A DNA stretch of 64,000 bases, taken from an uncultured Bacilli bacterium. GTDB lineage: Bacteria > Bacillota_I > Bacilli_A > RF39 > UBA660. Positions within the stretch are counted from its first letter, which is position 1. Each line of letters begins with the position of its first letter. A program made the position numbers and the translations under genes. Below, piece after piece: positions 54,180 through 62,312 of this stretch. The stretch lies in contig CAKONZ010000001.1 in NCBI GenBank assembly GCA_934098525.1, positions 62,001 through 126,000 on the forward strand. Direction: 5' to 3'. The notes below the pieces were generated by a model, which worked only from the letters and a program-made list of their open reading frames with translations, searched no databases and had not been told where the DNA came from.

Positions 54180-54186
54180 TAGTATG
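54180..54186 (-). promoter_or_regulatory. Candidate sigmaG-type -10 element of gpr
   Basis: CATACTA on the minus strand fits the forespore -10 (CAnnnTA), 14 bases before the gpr start. An ACATT about 17 bases upstream is a partial -35. B. subtilis gpr uses sigmaF/G. The untranslated leader would be very short. Confidence 0.35.
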
Positions 54187-54244
54187 TTTTTTTATTTATT
54201 TTTAATGTATATTTAAGTTTTTTTATTAAAATATTATTTTTTAT

Positions 54245-54273
54245 TTGCTTTTTTATTTATTTTTTGATAGAAT
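54245..54273 (+). promoter_or_regulatory. sigmaA promoter of rpsT
   Basis: TTGCTT (54245-54250), 17-base spacer, TAGAAT (54268-54273), 28 bases before the start codon. Confidence 0.55.
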
Positions 54274-54301
54274 TGGTATTGTTAAAAAGTGAGGTGAAAC
54301 T

Positions 54302-54565
54302 ATGCCAAATATTAAAAGTGCTAAAAAAAGAGTAAAAACTGATGCATTAAAGAAATTACGTAATAAAGATAATGTTGCTAGTATGAGAACTGCTATTAAG
54401 AAAGCTAAAGTTGATGTTAAAAACAATAGTAAAGAACAAGTTGATGTTTCAATGAAAGCTGCTACTAAAAAAATTGATAAAGCATTATCATCTGGTTTAA
54501 TTCATAAAAATAAGGCTTCTAGATTAAAATCTAAGTTAATGAAAGCTGTTAATAATATAAAGTAA
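54302..54565 (+). CDS. rpsT: 30S ribosomal protein S20
   Basis: 87 residues, basic and helical, binds 16S rRNA early in assembly: MPNIKSAKKRVKTDALKKLRNK and SSGLIHKNKASRLKSKLMKAV are diagnostic. ATG 54302 after GTGAGGTGAAAC. The stop is inside the terminator hairpin. Confidence 0.96.
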   Translation: MPNIKSAKKRVKTDALKKLRNKDNVASMRTAIKKAKVDVKNNSKEQVDVSMKAATKKIDKALSSGLIHKNKASRLKSKLMKAVNNIK

Positions 54566-54590
54566 TAATTGATTACTTTATTTTTTTTTG
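54559..54590 (+). terminator. Terminator of rpsT, stop codon in the stem
   Basis: AAAGTAAT/ATTACTTT followed by a long T run; TAA at 54563-54565 is in the left arm. Confidence 0.85.
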
Positions 54591-54612
54591 ATACAATTTT
54601 ATTGGTGATAAT

Positions 54613-55554
54613 ATGAAGGCTAAATTACAAATTACTTTGGTTTTATCAATATTAATGATTATAGTTTTTTCTGTGTTTGCTTATATGTATCAAGATAAAT
54701 TATATATATTTTATAGGGATAATATTTTAAAAAGTAGAAATAATATTGTTTTGAAAAAAAATGATTATTATAAAAAAGATAATTACTTGTATGTTGAAAA
54801 TACTGATAATTTTATAGTTAAGGATAAAAAGGATATTAGAAATGTTTTGTATACTATTATTAATAGTGGAATTGATAAGTTTACTTTTTATTGTGATGAT
54901 GATTATTTTACTTGTACTAATGATATTGATGAGATTGCTAATGATCAAAATATTTTATCAAATATTAATAATTTTGTTCATCCTTATAATTCTTTTAAAG
55001 AAATTAATACAAGTTATGATGAAAGAGGAAATATTACTATTTCTATAAATAAGACTTATTCTTATGATGATATTGAAAAATTAAATACAAGGGTTGATGA
55101 GATTATTAAAGAAGTTATTACTGATAATTTAGATAATAAGTCTAAAATTAGAAAGATTCATAATTATATTATTAATAATAGTAAGTACGCTACTGAAAGT
55201 ATTGTTAGTAATAATCCTAACCTTTCTGTTTCTAAAGCTAATGGTGCTTTGTTAGAGGGATATGGTAACTGTAATAGTTATGCTGATGCTATGGCTATAT
55301 TTTTGAATAAACTCAATATTAAAAATTATAAGATTGCTAGTGATACTCATGTATGGAATTTAGTATATCCAGATGATGAATGGTTACATTTAGATTTGAC
55401 ATGGGATGATCCTGTTAATTCTGATGGGTCTGATACTTTAGAAGTTACTTTCTTTTTAATTACTGATAGTAGATTAAAGGAATTAGCTGTTGATATGCAT
55501 GATTATGATAGTAATATATATCTTGAACTTAATCCAAATGAAAAGGAAGCTTAG
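54613..55554 (+). CDS. Secreted or membrane-anchored transglutaminase-like protein
   Basis: 313 residues: N-terminal helix (ITLVLSILMIIVFSVFAYMY), a variable middle, then a transglutaminase-like core near 195-270: KIHNYIINNSKY, EGYGNCNSYADAMAIFLNKL (Cys), ASDTHVWNLV (His) and WLHLDLTWDDPV (Asp). The Cys-His-Asp triad is complete. Bacterial members are usually cysteine proteases or peptidases of the envelope. Substrate unknown. Start ATG 54613 after TTGGTGATAAT; it converges with miaA and shares a terminator. Confidence 0.82.
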   Translation: MKAKLQITLVLSILMIIVFSVFAYMYQDKLYIFYRDNILKSRNNIVLKKNDYYKKDNYLYVENTDNFIVKDKKDIRNVLYTIINSGIDKFTFYCDDDYFTCTNDIDEIANDQNILSNINNFVHPYNSFKEINTSYDERGNITISINKTYSYDDIEKLNTRVDEIIKEVITDNLDNKSKIRKIHNYIINNSKYATESIVSNNPNLSVSKANGALLEGYGNCNSYADAMAIFLNKLNIKNYKIASDTHVWNLVYPDDEWLHLDLTWDDPVNSDGSDTLEVTFFLITDSRLKELAVDMHDYDSNIYLELNPNEKEA

Positions 55555-55566
55555 CTTCCTTTTTTA
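55541..55566. terminator. Bidirectional terminator with both stop codons
   Basis: AAGGAAGC/GCTTCCTT with a three-base loop and T run. TTAG at 55551-55554 holds TAG of the plus-strand gene and TAA of miaA. Confidence 0.85.
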
Positions 55567-56273
55567 CTTGTTATTTCTTCTGTTATATCTTCAAATGATG
55601 TTTTGTCTATATCGTACCATTTTATATTATCAAATTGGTTATTAAAGAATGTATATTGTCTTTTGGCATATCTTCTTGATGATTGTTTTATTTTTTCTAT
55701 AGCTTCTTGTAAGGTACATTTGTTATCAAAATATGAGTAAAGTTCTTTATAACCAATTGCGGTATTTATTGCTCTGGTTCTAATGTTTTTATCATATAAG
55801 TCTTTTACTTCTTCTAAAAGACCTTCTTGTAACATTTTATCTACTCTTTTATCTATATTATCATATAAAATTTTTCTATCTCTTGTTAGCCCTATTAATT
55901 TAAAATTATATAATTTATTATTTTTGCTTTCATTAGAGTCGAATGTATAATCATATAGTAAGGATTTCAAGTATAGACCAGTTCCCCCTACTATTATTAT
56001 GTTTTTTTTCTTGTTTTCTAGTTCTTTTATTATTTTTCTGCCATCTTGTTGATAATTAAAGGCATTGTATTCTTCTTCTACACTTTTTATAGAAAATAAG
56101 TGATGTTTGATCCCTTCTTTTTCTTCTTCTTTTATTTTTGCTACCCCAATGTTTAATTCTTTATAAACTTGCATACTATCACAATTGATAATTTCGGCAT
56201 TTATTTTTTTGGCTAGCATAACACTTAATTTTGTCTTTCCTACTCCGGTTGGACCAATTATTGCATAAATCAT
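55551..56273 (-). CDS. miaA: tRNA dimethylallyltransferase, short form
   Basis: Adds a prenyl group to A37 of tRNAs reading U-first codons. About 240 residues against about 300 usually: P-loop IIGPTGVGKTKLSVML at the start, AEIINCDSMQVYKELNIGVAKI near 30, VGGTGLYLKSLLYDY near 95, TRAINTAIGYKEL and SRRYAKRQYTFF near 205. The core motifs are complete; the insert between them is small and the C-terminus short. I chose ATG 56273 after AAGGAGAAGAA; a longer frame reads into mutL. Confidence 0.93.
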   Translation of the reverse strand: MIYAIIGPTGVGKTKLSVMLAKKINAEIINCDSMQVYKELNIGVAKIKEEEKEGIKHHLFSIKSVEEEYNAFNYQQDGRKIIKELENKKKNIIIVGGTGLYLKSLLYDYTFDSNESKNNKLYNFKLIGLTRDRKILYDNIDKRVDKMLQEGLLEEVKDLYDKNIRTRAINTAIGYKELYSYFDNKCTLQEAIEKIKQSSRRYAKRQYTFFNNQFDNIKWYDIDKTSFEDITEEITSKKGS

Positions 56274-56283
56274 TTTCTTCTCC

Positions 56284-58041
56284 TTACATAACTCTTTTGA
56301 ACATTTTTTGTAATTCATATTTTGAATATGAAATGATTGTTGGTCTTCCGTGAGGACAAGTAAATGGATTGTCTGTTTCTCTTAGTCTTTCAATTAGTTT
56401 TCTCATTTCTTCAATTGATATGTGTTCATTGGCTTTAATTGACATTTTGCAAGCTAGAGTTATAGCTATTTTTTCGTTAAATTTTTCTTTTGAGAAGTCT
56501 TCTTTTTCTACTATAACTTCAATTATTTTTCGTATTGATTCTTGAGTATAGTCTTTTTTTATCCATGTTGGATGACTTCTTATTAAAATGGTATTACCTC
56601 CAAATTCTTCATATTTTATTCCTATTTTTTCTAAAATATTGAAATTTTGTTTTAAAATTAGGTAATCGTTATTTGATAATTCTATTTTTATTGGTACTAG
56701 TAGGTTTATTGTATCTACTATGCCTTTTCCTAATTCTTTTTTATAATATTCATAGTTAATACGTTCATTTACAGCATGTTGATCCATAATATACATACCA
56801 TCTTCATTTTCACCAATTATGTATGTTCCATGTACCAAGGCAAGAGGAGAAATCATTTTAAATTTTTCTTTGGGTTTTACTTCATCTTGGTTATATTCTT
56901 CGGTTGATTCTTTTATTGATGTAGAAAAGTCAAAATTAATTTCTTCTAATTTAGGTTTAATTATTTCTTTATCTTTAAAATCAATATCATTATTTATTGT
57001 TGTTACTTCACTAATGTTTGATATTGGTCTTTCTTCGTATTTTGCTTCTGGAATTAATGTAAGTTTTTTTAAGTCATTTCTCATTGTTGTGTATATTAAG
57101 TTATTTAATTCTTCTAATTTTGAAAATTTTATATCCATTTTAGTTGGATGAATATTTACATCTATTATTGATGGATCTGATGTTATGTTTAAAATGACAA
57201 TTGGATATCTATTTATTGGAAGAAATGTGTGATATGCTTCTAAAATTGTTTTTATTACATCATTATTTCTAACATTTCTACCATTTACTAGTAATGTTAT
57301 ATTGTTTCTACTAGAACGGTTTACTTCAGGGTATGATATATATCCGCTTATGGAATAATCATCGTTTTCAGCTTCTATTTTTACCATCTTTTTTACTACA
57401 TCTAAACCATAAATACTATTTATTACTTTTAGTAAATTGTTTGAACCATCAGTATTTAATAGAAGTTTTTCATTGTTTATTAAAATAAATTTTATATTAG
57501 GATTAGCTAAAGCCATTTTATTGATATATGAAGTAATGTTTGCTAGTTCTGTGTATAAACTTTTTAGGTATTTTAAACGTGCTGGAGTATTATAGAAGAT
57601 ATCTGTTACTTCAATTGTTGTTCCTTTTCTTAAGTCTGATTGTTTTGTTTCTAGAATATTTCCTCCTTCAATATAAAGATAAGTTCCTTCTTCCTCGTTT
57701 GATGTTTTTATAGTCATCTTTGATACTGACGCAATTGATGGTAAAGCTTCTCCTCTGAATCCTAATGTATGGATGTTAAATAGATCATCATCTGTATATA
57801 ATTTACTTGTAGCGTGACGTTCTAATGATTTTATAGCATCTTCTTTGCACATTCCTTTTCCGTTGTCAGTTACTTTTATTTTTTTTAGTCCTGATTCTTC
57901 TAATTCTATTTTTATTTCATTACTATTTGCATCAATAGAATTTTCTACTAATTCTTTTACAACATTCATTAGTGTTTCTACTACTTCTCCTGCTGCAATT
58001 TTATTAGATAGATTTTCGTTCATTATTTTTACTATTCCCAT
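56284..58041 (-). CDS. mutL: DNA mismatch repair protein MutL
   Basis: 585 residues: GHKL ATPase (KIAAGEVVETLMNVVKELVENSIDANS, DNGKGMCKEDAIKSLERHATSKL, LGFRGEALPSIASVS), transducer domain, and a C-terminal dimerisation domain with the endonuclease motif MDQHAVNERINYE (DQHAxxER) near 430 and CPHGRPTIISYS near 566. So it is a nicking MutL of the Bacillota type. No mutS upstream; instead a pseudopilin gene lies seven bases upstream. Confidence 0.96.
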   Translation of the reverse strand: MGIVKIMNENLSNKIAAGEVVETLMNVVKELVENSIDANSNEIKIELEESGLKKIKVTDNGKGMCKEDAIKSLERHATSKLYTDDDLFNIHTLGFRGEALPSIASVSKMTIKTSNEEEGTYLYIEGGNILETKQSDLRKGTTIEVTDIFYNTPARLKYLKSLYTELANITSYINKMALANPNIKFILINNEKLLLNTDGSNNLLKVINSIYGLDVVKKMVKIEAENDDYSISGYISYPEVNRSSRNNITLLVNGRNVRNNDVIKTILEAYHTFLPINRYPIVILNITSDPSIIDVNIHPTKMDIKFSKLEELNNLIYTTMRNDLKKLTLIPEAKYEERPISNISEVTTINNDIDFKDKEIIKPKLEEINFDFSTSIKESTEEYNQDEVKPKEKFKMISPLALVHGTYIIGENEDGMYIMDQHAVNERINYEYYKKELGKGIVDTINLLVPIKIELSNNDYLILKQNFNILEKIGIKYEEFGGNTILIRSHPTWIKKDYTQESIRKIIEVIVEKEDFSKEKFNEKIAITLACKMSIKANEHISIEEMRKLIERLRETDNPFTCPHGRPTIISYSKYELQKMFKRVM

Positions 58042-58047
58042 AATTAC

Positions 58048-58560
58048 CTACTTACTACATAATGAATTTTCATTTGAATAATCATCTATTACAACTACAC
58101 CGTCACAACTTAATTTTATACATGTTGTTTCTTGGCCTGATGGTTCAAATGGCGTTTTACATTTCTTTGTTGTGCCATCAAGTGCACATATATTATATTT
58201 TATATACGCTTTTTGTTTTTCTTCTTCTGTTTCAACTTTTATTTTGTCTTTGTAGTCACCATTTAATATAAATGATATATTACCATCTGTTATATTGCAT
58301 GTTTTTCCACCATATTTTATGGTGCCTTTTCCTAAATCAAAGTTTAATTCTTTAATATCAATATTTTGATTTTTTTTGACATTGTTTTTTATTCTATAAT
58401 TCTCAAATGCTGATTTTATTGTAGAATGTAAAGTGGTTTTTTCTTTTTCATCTACTTGTTTTCTGTATCTTGATACTCCAATTATTGCCACTGATGATAG
58501 TAGTCCTATAATTACGATTGTCGCTAGGACTTCAATTAGAGTAAAACCTTTATTTTTCAT
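58048..58560 (-). CDS. Type II/IV pseudopilin-like protein
   Basis: 170 residues. Classical prepilin leader MKNKG/FTLIEVLATIVIIGLLSSVAIIGV with Glu at +5, then a soluble domain with six Cys (CNITDG, ICALDG, KCKTP, TTCIKLSCDG, SLCSK) probably joined by disulfides. It differs from the Flp type of the Tad locus, so a second machine or at least a GspO/PilD-type peptidase must exist elsewhere. Alone here: no assembly ATPase nearby; in line with mutL, whose ribosome binding site starts at its stop. Confidence 0.82.
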   Translation of the reverse strand: MKNKGFTLIEVLATIVIIGLLSSVAIIGVSRYRKQVDEKEKTTLHSTIKSAFENYRIKNNVKKNQNIDIKELNFDLGKGTIKYGGKTCNITDGNISFILNGDYKDKIKVETEEEKQKAYIKYNICALDGTTKKCKTPFEPSGQETTCIKLSCDGVVVIDDYSNENSLCSK

Positions 58561-58590
58561 ATAAACACCTCTATTAAATTATAACAAAAT

Positions 58591-58625
58591 AAAAAAATAA
58601 ATAAAAGATTTACTTTTATTTATTT
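58591..58625 (-). terminator. Terminator of the aminopeptidase gene, stop codon in the stem
   Basis: A 13-bp stem, AAATAAATAAAAG/CTTTTATTTATTT, followed by T residues on the minus strand. The TAA stop is in the left arm. Confidence 0.75.
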
Positions 58626-59719
58626 AGGTTTTTTAGTTCTGGTAAAATGAATTTACCATCTTTTCTTATTAAGACATCATCAAAGTATATATTTCCTCCA
58701 CCATATTCTGGTCTTTGAATTAATACCATATCCCAATGTACTGCTGAATCATTGCCGTTATAACTGTCTTTATATGCTGCTCCTGGTGTAAAATGTATGC
58801 TTCCAATGATTTTTTCGTCAAATAATATGTTGCCCATTGGATTTAGAATTTTAGGATTTAGCCCTAATGAGAATTCTCCTACATATTTAGCACCTTTATC
58901 AGTTGAGAAGATGTCGTTTAATCTTTTTTCATCATCTTTGTTATCACATGTAGCTTCTACTATTTTACCGTTTTTAAATGTAAGAGTTACACCATAGTAA
59001 ATATTACCTTGATATGGAGATGGAGTGTTATATTTTATTACCCCGTTAACGCTATTTTTTACTGGAGCACAATAGATTTCACCATCTGGTAAATTCATTG
59101 TTCCAACACATGGAATAATGTTCATGTCTTTAATAGAAAAGGATATGTCTGTATCAACACCAGTAATTCTTACTTTGTCTGTTGTTTCCATCAACATTTT
59201 TAATGGTTTAATATCTTTTTCCATTTTTTTATAATCATAACACATTACATTATAATAAAATTCCATGTATTCGTCATATGTCATTTTATTTTTGTATGCA
59301 TCTAAATTTGAAGGATAGTCTAGTAAAACCCATTTTCTTTCGTTAACTTTTATATTTTTATATTTTTCTATTCTTTTACCAATTAGTTTTCTTGTTTCTG
59401 CAGATACTAAGTGATCACTATAATCATTTTCATTGCATCTTATATATATAAAGTTTTGAAAGTTTTCTACATCAAATTTATATTGTTTTTCAAGTAGTCT
59501 AGCTTTAGTTTCAGTTGTTTTTTCATTTATTAAAGCTTCTAGTTCTTTGTCTGTTATTCTTACTTCTACATTTGCTTTTTTACTTTCTATTTCTTTAATT
59601 AATTCTTTTAATAATGATAATGGTTTGTTAGAGTCTACATTTATTAAGACATTTTCTCTTTCTTTTACGTTTAATGAGTAGTTTATAATTGTAGACGCTA
59701 ATATTTTATTTTTATTCAT
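58616..59719 (-). CDS. M29-family aminopeptidase (AmpS/PepS-like)
   Basis: 367-residue metallo-aminopeptidase. Metal ligands as in the family: NLPDGEIYCAP near 222 (Glu), YVGEFSLGLNP near 288 (Glu), IGSIHFTPGAAY near 312 (His), and the C-terminal SAVHWDMVLI near 333 (His, Asp). It probably trims peptides in the cytoplasm. ATG 59719 after AGAGGGTAC; divergent from the coat-like gene. Confidence 0.88.
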   Translation of the reverse strand: MNKNKILASTIINYSLNVKERENVLINVDSNKPLSLLKELIKEIESKKANVEVRITDKELEALINEKTTETKARLLEKQYKFDVENFQNFIYIRCNENDYSDHLVSAETRKLIGKRIEKYKNIKVNERKWVLLDYPSNLDAYKNKMTYDEYMEFYYNVMCYDYKKMEKDIKPLKMLMETTDKVRITGVDTDISFSIKDMNIIPCVGTMNLPDGEIYCAPVKNSVNGVIKYNTPSPYQGNIYYGVTLTFKNGKIVEATCDNKDDEKRLNDIFSTDKGAKYVGEFSLGLNPKILNPMGNILFDEKIIGSIHFTPGAAYKDSYNGNDSAVHWDMVLIQRPEYGGGNIYFDDVLIRKDGKFILPELKNLNK

Positions 59720-59723
59720 ATGT

Positions 59724-59751
59724 ACCCTCTTTCTATAAGAAGCATAAAATA
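59724..59751 (+). promoter_or_regulatory. sigmaK-like promoter of the Tyr-rich coat-like gene
   Basis: AC (59724-59725), 17 bases, CATAAAATA (59743-59751), preceded by G. This agrees with the B. subtilis late mother-cell consensus AC-N16-gCATAnnnTA. It ends 21 bases before the start codon. Confidence 0.5.
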
Positions 59752-59772
59752 CTTTAGAGAGGAGTATTATTT

Positions 59773-60006
59773 ATGCCTTACATTTATAATATACCATATT
59801 ATAGTAGGAATTTATACCCAAATAATTATAGAAATTATAATTATTATAATAAGAATAATAGATATGGTTTTGGAGGATTTGCTGTGCCTTTCGCTTTAGG
59901 ATTTTTAACTGGTCCTTTAGTTGTTAGACCTAAGTATTATCCTTATCCACCTTACCAACCATATCCTAATTACCCTAATTATCCTTATAATTACTACTAT
60001 AATTAA
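59773..60006 (+). CDS. Tyr/Pro/Asn-rich small protein, probable spore coat component
   Basis: 77 residues of which about 21 are Tyr. Two low-complexity ends, an N-terminal YYSRNLYPNNYRNYN-type part and a C-terminal run of PYPPYQPYPNYP-type repeats, flank one hydrophobic Gly-rich segment (FGGFAVPFALGFLTGP) that could insert in or cross a membrane. Such composition is typical of Bacillota coat and exosporium proteins that become cross-linked through tyrosine. ATG 59773 after AGAGAGGAGTATTATTT. The sigmaK-like promoter supports late mother-cell expression. Confidence 0.65.
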   Translation: MPYIYNIPYYSRNLYPNNYRNYNYYNKNNRYGFGGFAVPFALGFLTGPLVVRPKYYPYPPYQPYPNYPNYPYNYYYN

Positions 60007-60030
60007 AAAAACACTATATTAGTGTTTTTT
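60005..60030. terminator. Bidirectional terminator
   Basis: AAAAAACACT/AGTGTTTTTT with a five-base loop between the coat-like gene and the convergent coiled-coil gene; it touches both stop codons. Confidence 0.8.
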
Positions 60031-61261
60031 ATGTTTTTTTAAACATTTTAAGTATTTCATTTTTACTTAATTTGGTGTCAATATTATTTAGATTTAGTTT
60101 TATTTCCATTGTTTTTATAGTAATTTCATTTAATATTTCCATTGTTTCTTTAAAACATGTTGTTAGATTTTCTTTTATTTCTTTTGTTATAGTTTCTTTA
60201 TATTCTTCTATTAAGTCATTAAAGCTATCTACTAATGATTGATTATTAGACATGCTTCTTTTTTTTAATATTTTACTTTTATATATTTCAAATGGTTTAT
60301 CAAAATTAAAGTCTAAGTTAAAAACTTTATATATATTTTCATTATAGCTTTTTAATTTTTCACTAGTTGTTTTTTCATTATAATTTAATATATTATTCAT
60401 TCTTTTTATACTTATTTGAGCTTTGTCAAACAAGGTATTGTTGTAACTTAAGAAATATTCTTTTAGTTCGTTAAATATTAAATTGTTTGCTTTTGATTCT
60501 TTTAGTTTTTTAATTTTTAATGATTTTTTATAGAATTCTTCTAGAGTGTTATTGATAAAGTTATAGGTCTTTTTTAAGTTATTGTTAATACTTGTAGTAC
60601 TTTTTTCATTAAGAAGATTTTGAGCTGTTTCTATAACTTGTTTTCTATTATTTTCTTTTATTTCTTTGATTTCTTTTTTTACTTTGTTAAATAAACTATC
60701 ATAGTATTTAGTATATAAATTTTTAGCAAATATTTTTTTATTATTTATTAATTTTATGTATTCGTTTATTAAATCTTTTTTATTATTGTTTATTATTCTT
60801 ACAGTTTGATTGTATATAAATGGTTTTGTTTTTAAATTATTTAATAATGTTATTTTATATAGGAATGTATCTATGTTTTTTTTATATAATTCTTTAAATG
60901 TATCTGTAAAAATATTTATTTCTTCAATTTTTATATTGTATGTTTTATTAATCATTTCATTGGTGTTTTCTTTAGCTATGGTGTTTTCTAATGAAAAATC
61001 TATTACTTCTTTTGTAGATATTAATAATTCTTTTATTTGAGTATTTAAGTTATTATAGGAAGATAAGAAGATGGATTTTATATTTTTGTTTAGACATTCT
61101 TCAATTAAAGTTTTTAAATTCGTTGTTATATTTAGTTCTTGTAGTTCATAATATATTCTTTCTAAAAAATCATTTATAATTAAGGATATGCGTTCATTAT
61201 CTTGACTACAAAGATTTTCTAAATCATTTATTTGATATTTTAGTATTCTATTAGTTTCCAT
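60029..61261 (-). CDS. Large helical coiled-coil protein, unknown function
   Basis: About 410 residues from ATG 61261 (GGAGGATAT before it; a longer frame to 61306 has none). Almost entirely Lys, Asn, Glu, Ile, Leu and Thr in long helices, with no membrane segment, signal peptide or known motif. The Leu/Ile spacing suggests several coiled coils, as in filament or scaffold proteins. It is a single gene, divergent from the sortase. I cannot assign a family. Confidence 0.65.
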   Translation of the reverse strand: METNRILKYQINDLENLCSQDNERISLIINDFLERIYYELQELNITTNLKTLIEECLNKNIKSIFLSSYNNLNTQIKELLISTKEVIDFSLENTIAKENTNEMINKTYNIKIEEINIFTDTFKELYKKNIDTFLYKITLLNNLKTKPFIYNQTVRIINNNKKDLINEYIKLINNKKIFAKNLYTKYYDSLFNKVKKEIKEIKENNRKQVIETAQNLLNEKSTTSINNNLKKTYNFINNTLEEFYKKSLKIKKLKESKANNLIFNELKEYFLSYNNTLFDKAQISIKRMNNILNYNEKTTSEKLKSYNENIYKVFNLDFNFDKPFEIYKSKILKKRSMSNNQSLVDSFNDLIEEYKETITKEIKENLTTCFKETMEILNEITIKTMEIKLNLNNIDTKLSKNEILKMFKKT

Positions 61262-61419
61262 ATATCCTCCTAGTATAAGTATAATTTTTTTGACTTTGTT
61301 TTTCAATGTTTAGAATTTTTATTTGCAATATTTACATTTTATTTTACATGATTTTGTTTACTTTGTTATATTTTTATTATATACTATTTTTGAATAATAA
61401 TAAGGAAGGAGGTTGCATT

Positions 61420-62247
61420 TTGAATAACAATACTACTGATTTTAGGGATCTAGTGGATTTTGTTAATGAAAGTTCTAATGATAATAAATTTAAGCGTAGG
61501 AGAAGAAAAAGAGCTGTTTTGTTTGCTATGAATTTGGTTGCAATCTCCTCTCTTATTCTTGGTGGATATGGTATTAAATCTATACTTGATCAGAAAAGAG
61601 ATTATGAGGAAGCTTTAGAAAAACAAAAGATAAAGAAAATTCCAGTTACTGAGATAGTTTTACATGATGATAAAAGAGAAGAAATTGTGTCTAATTATTC
61701 ATTAGAAGAATATGTTAATAAAAATAGTGATACTGTTGGATGGTTGAAGGTCCCTGGTACTGATATTGATATTTCAGTTGTTCAAGCTAAGGATAATGAT
61801 TATTATTTAACTCATGATTTTGATAAAAAATGGAATAGTATGGGTTGGGTTTTTGCAGATTATAGAGATAAGTTTCCAGAGTTAAGTCAGAACACTATAT
61901 TATATGGACATACATATAGAGATACTATTATGTTTAGTTCGTTAAAAAATGTTTTAAAAGATGAATGGATGGATAATCCTGATAATTTTGTTATTACTTT
62001 TAATACTGTTAATCATGAATATAAATGGCAAATATTTAGTATTTATACTATTGATGTTACTAGTGATTATTTAAGAGTTAATTTTAATAATAGTGAGTTA
62101 GTTGATTTTACTGATATGTTAAAAGAACGAAGTGTTAAGGATTTTGGGGTTTTAATATTTCCAAAGGATAAGATTCTTACTTTATCTACTTGTTATGGAA
62201 GTAGTGCTAGAAGATTAGTTGTTCATGCTAAATTGATTGAAAAGTAA
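61420..62247 (+). CDS. srtB: Class B-like sortase
   Basis: Membrane transpeptidase that anchors surface proteins. From TTG 61420, which has AAGGAGG eight bases before it, 275 residues: basic cytoplasmic tail (KFKRRRRKR near 23-31), membrane helix near 33-54, then the sortase barrel with His164 in LYGHTYRDT, Cys258 in LTLSTCYGSS and Arg264/265. TLSTC and the N-terminal anchoring fit class B rather than A. A probable substrate is encoded right beside it on the other strand. A frame extending up to 61306 has no ribosome binding site. Confidence 0.87.
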   Translation: MNNNTTDFRDLVDFVNESSNDNKFKRRRRKRAVLFAMNLVAISSLILGGYGIKSILDQKRDYEEALEKQKIKKIPVTEIVLHDDKREEIVSNYSLEEYVNKNSDTVGWLKVPGTDIDISVVQAKDNDYYLTHDFDKKWNSMGWVFADYRDKFPELSQNTILYGHTYRDTIMFSSLKNVLKDEWMDNPDNFVITFNTVNHEYKWQIFSIYTIDVTSDYLRVNFNNSELVDFTDMLKERSVKDFGVLIFPKDKILTLSTCYGSSARRLVVHAKLIEK

Positions 62248-62255
62248 TTAATATT

Positions 62256-62283
62256 AAATCTAGTAATTTTACTAGATTTTTTT
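62256..62283 (+). terminator. Terminator of the sortase gene
   Basis: AAATCTAGT/ACTAGATTT then a T run. Confidence 0.8.
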
Positions 62284-62285
62284 GT

Positions 62286-62312
62286 AAAAAAAAATTAGGT
62301 TTCTAACCTAAT
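62286..62312 (-). terminator. Terminator of the sortase-substrate gene
   Basis: ATTAGGTT/AACCTAAT then nine T on the minus strand, starting in the stop codon. Confidence 0.8.
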
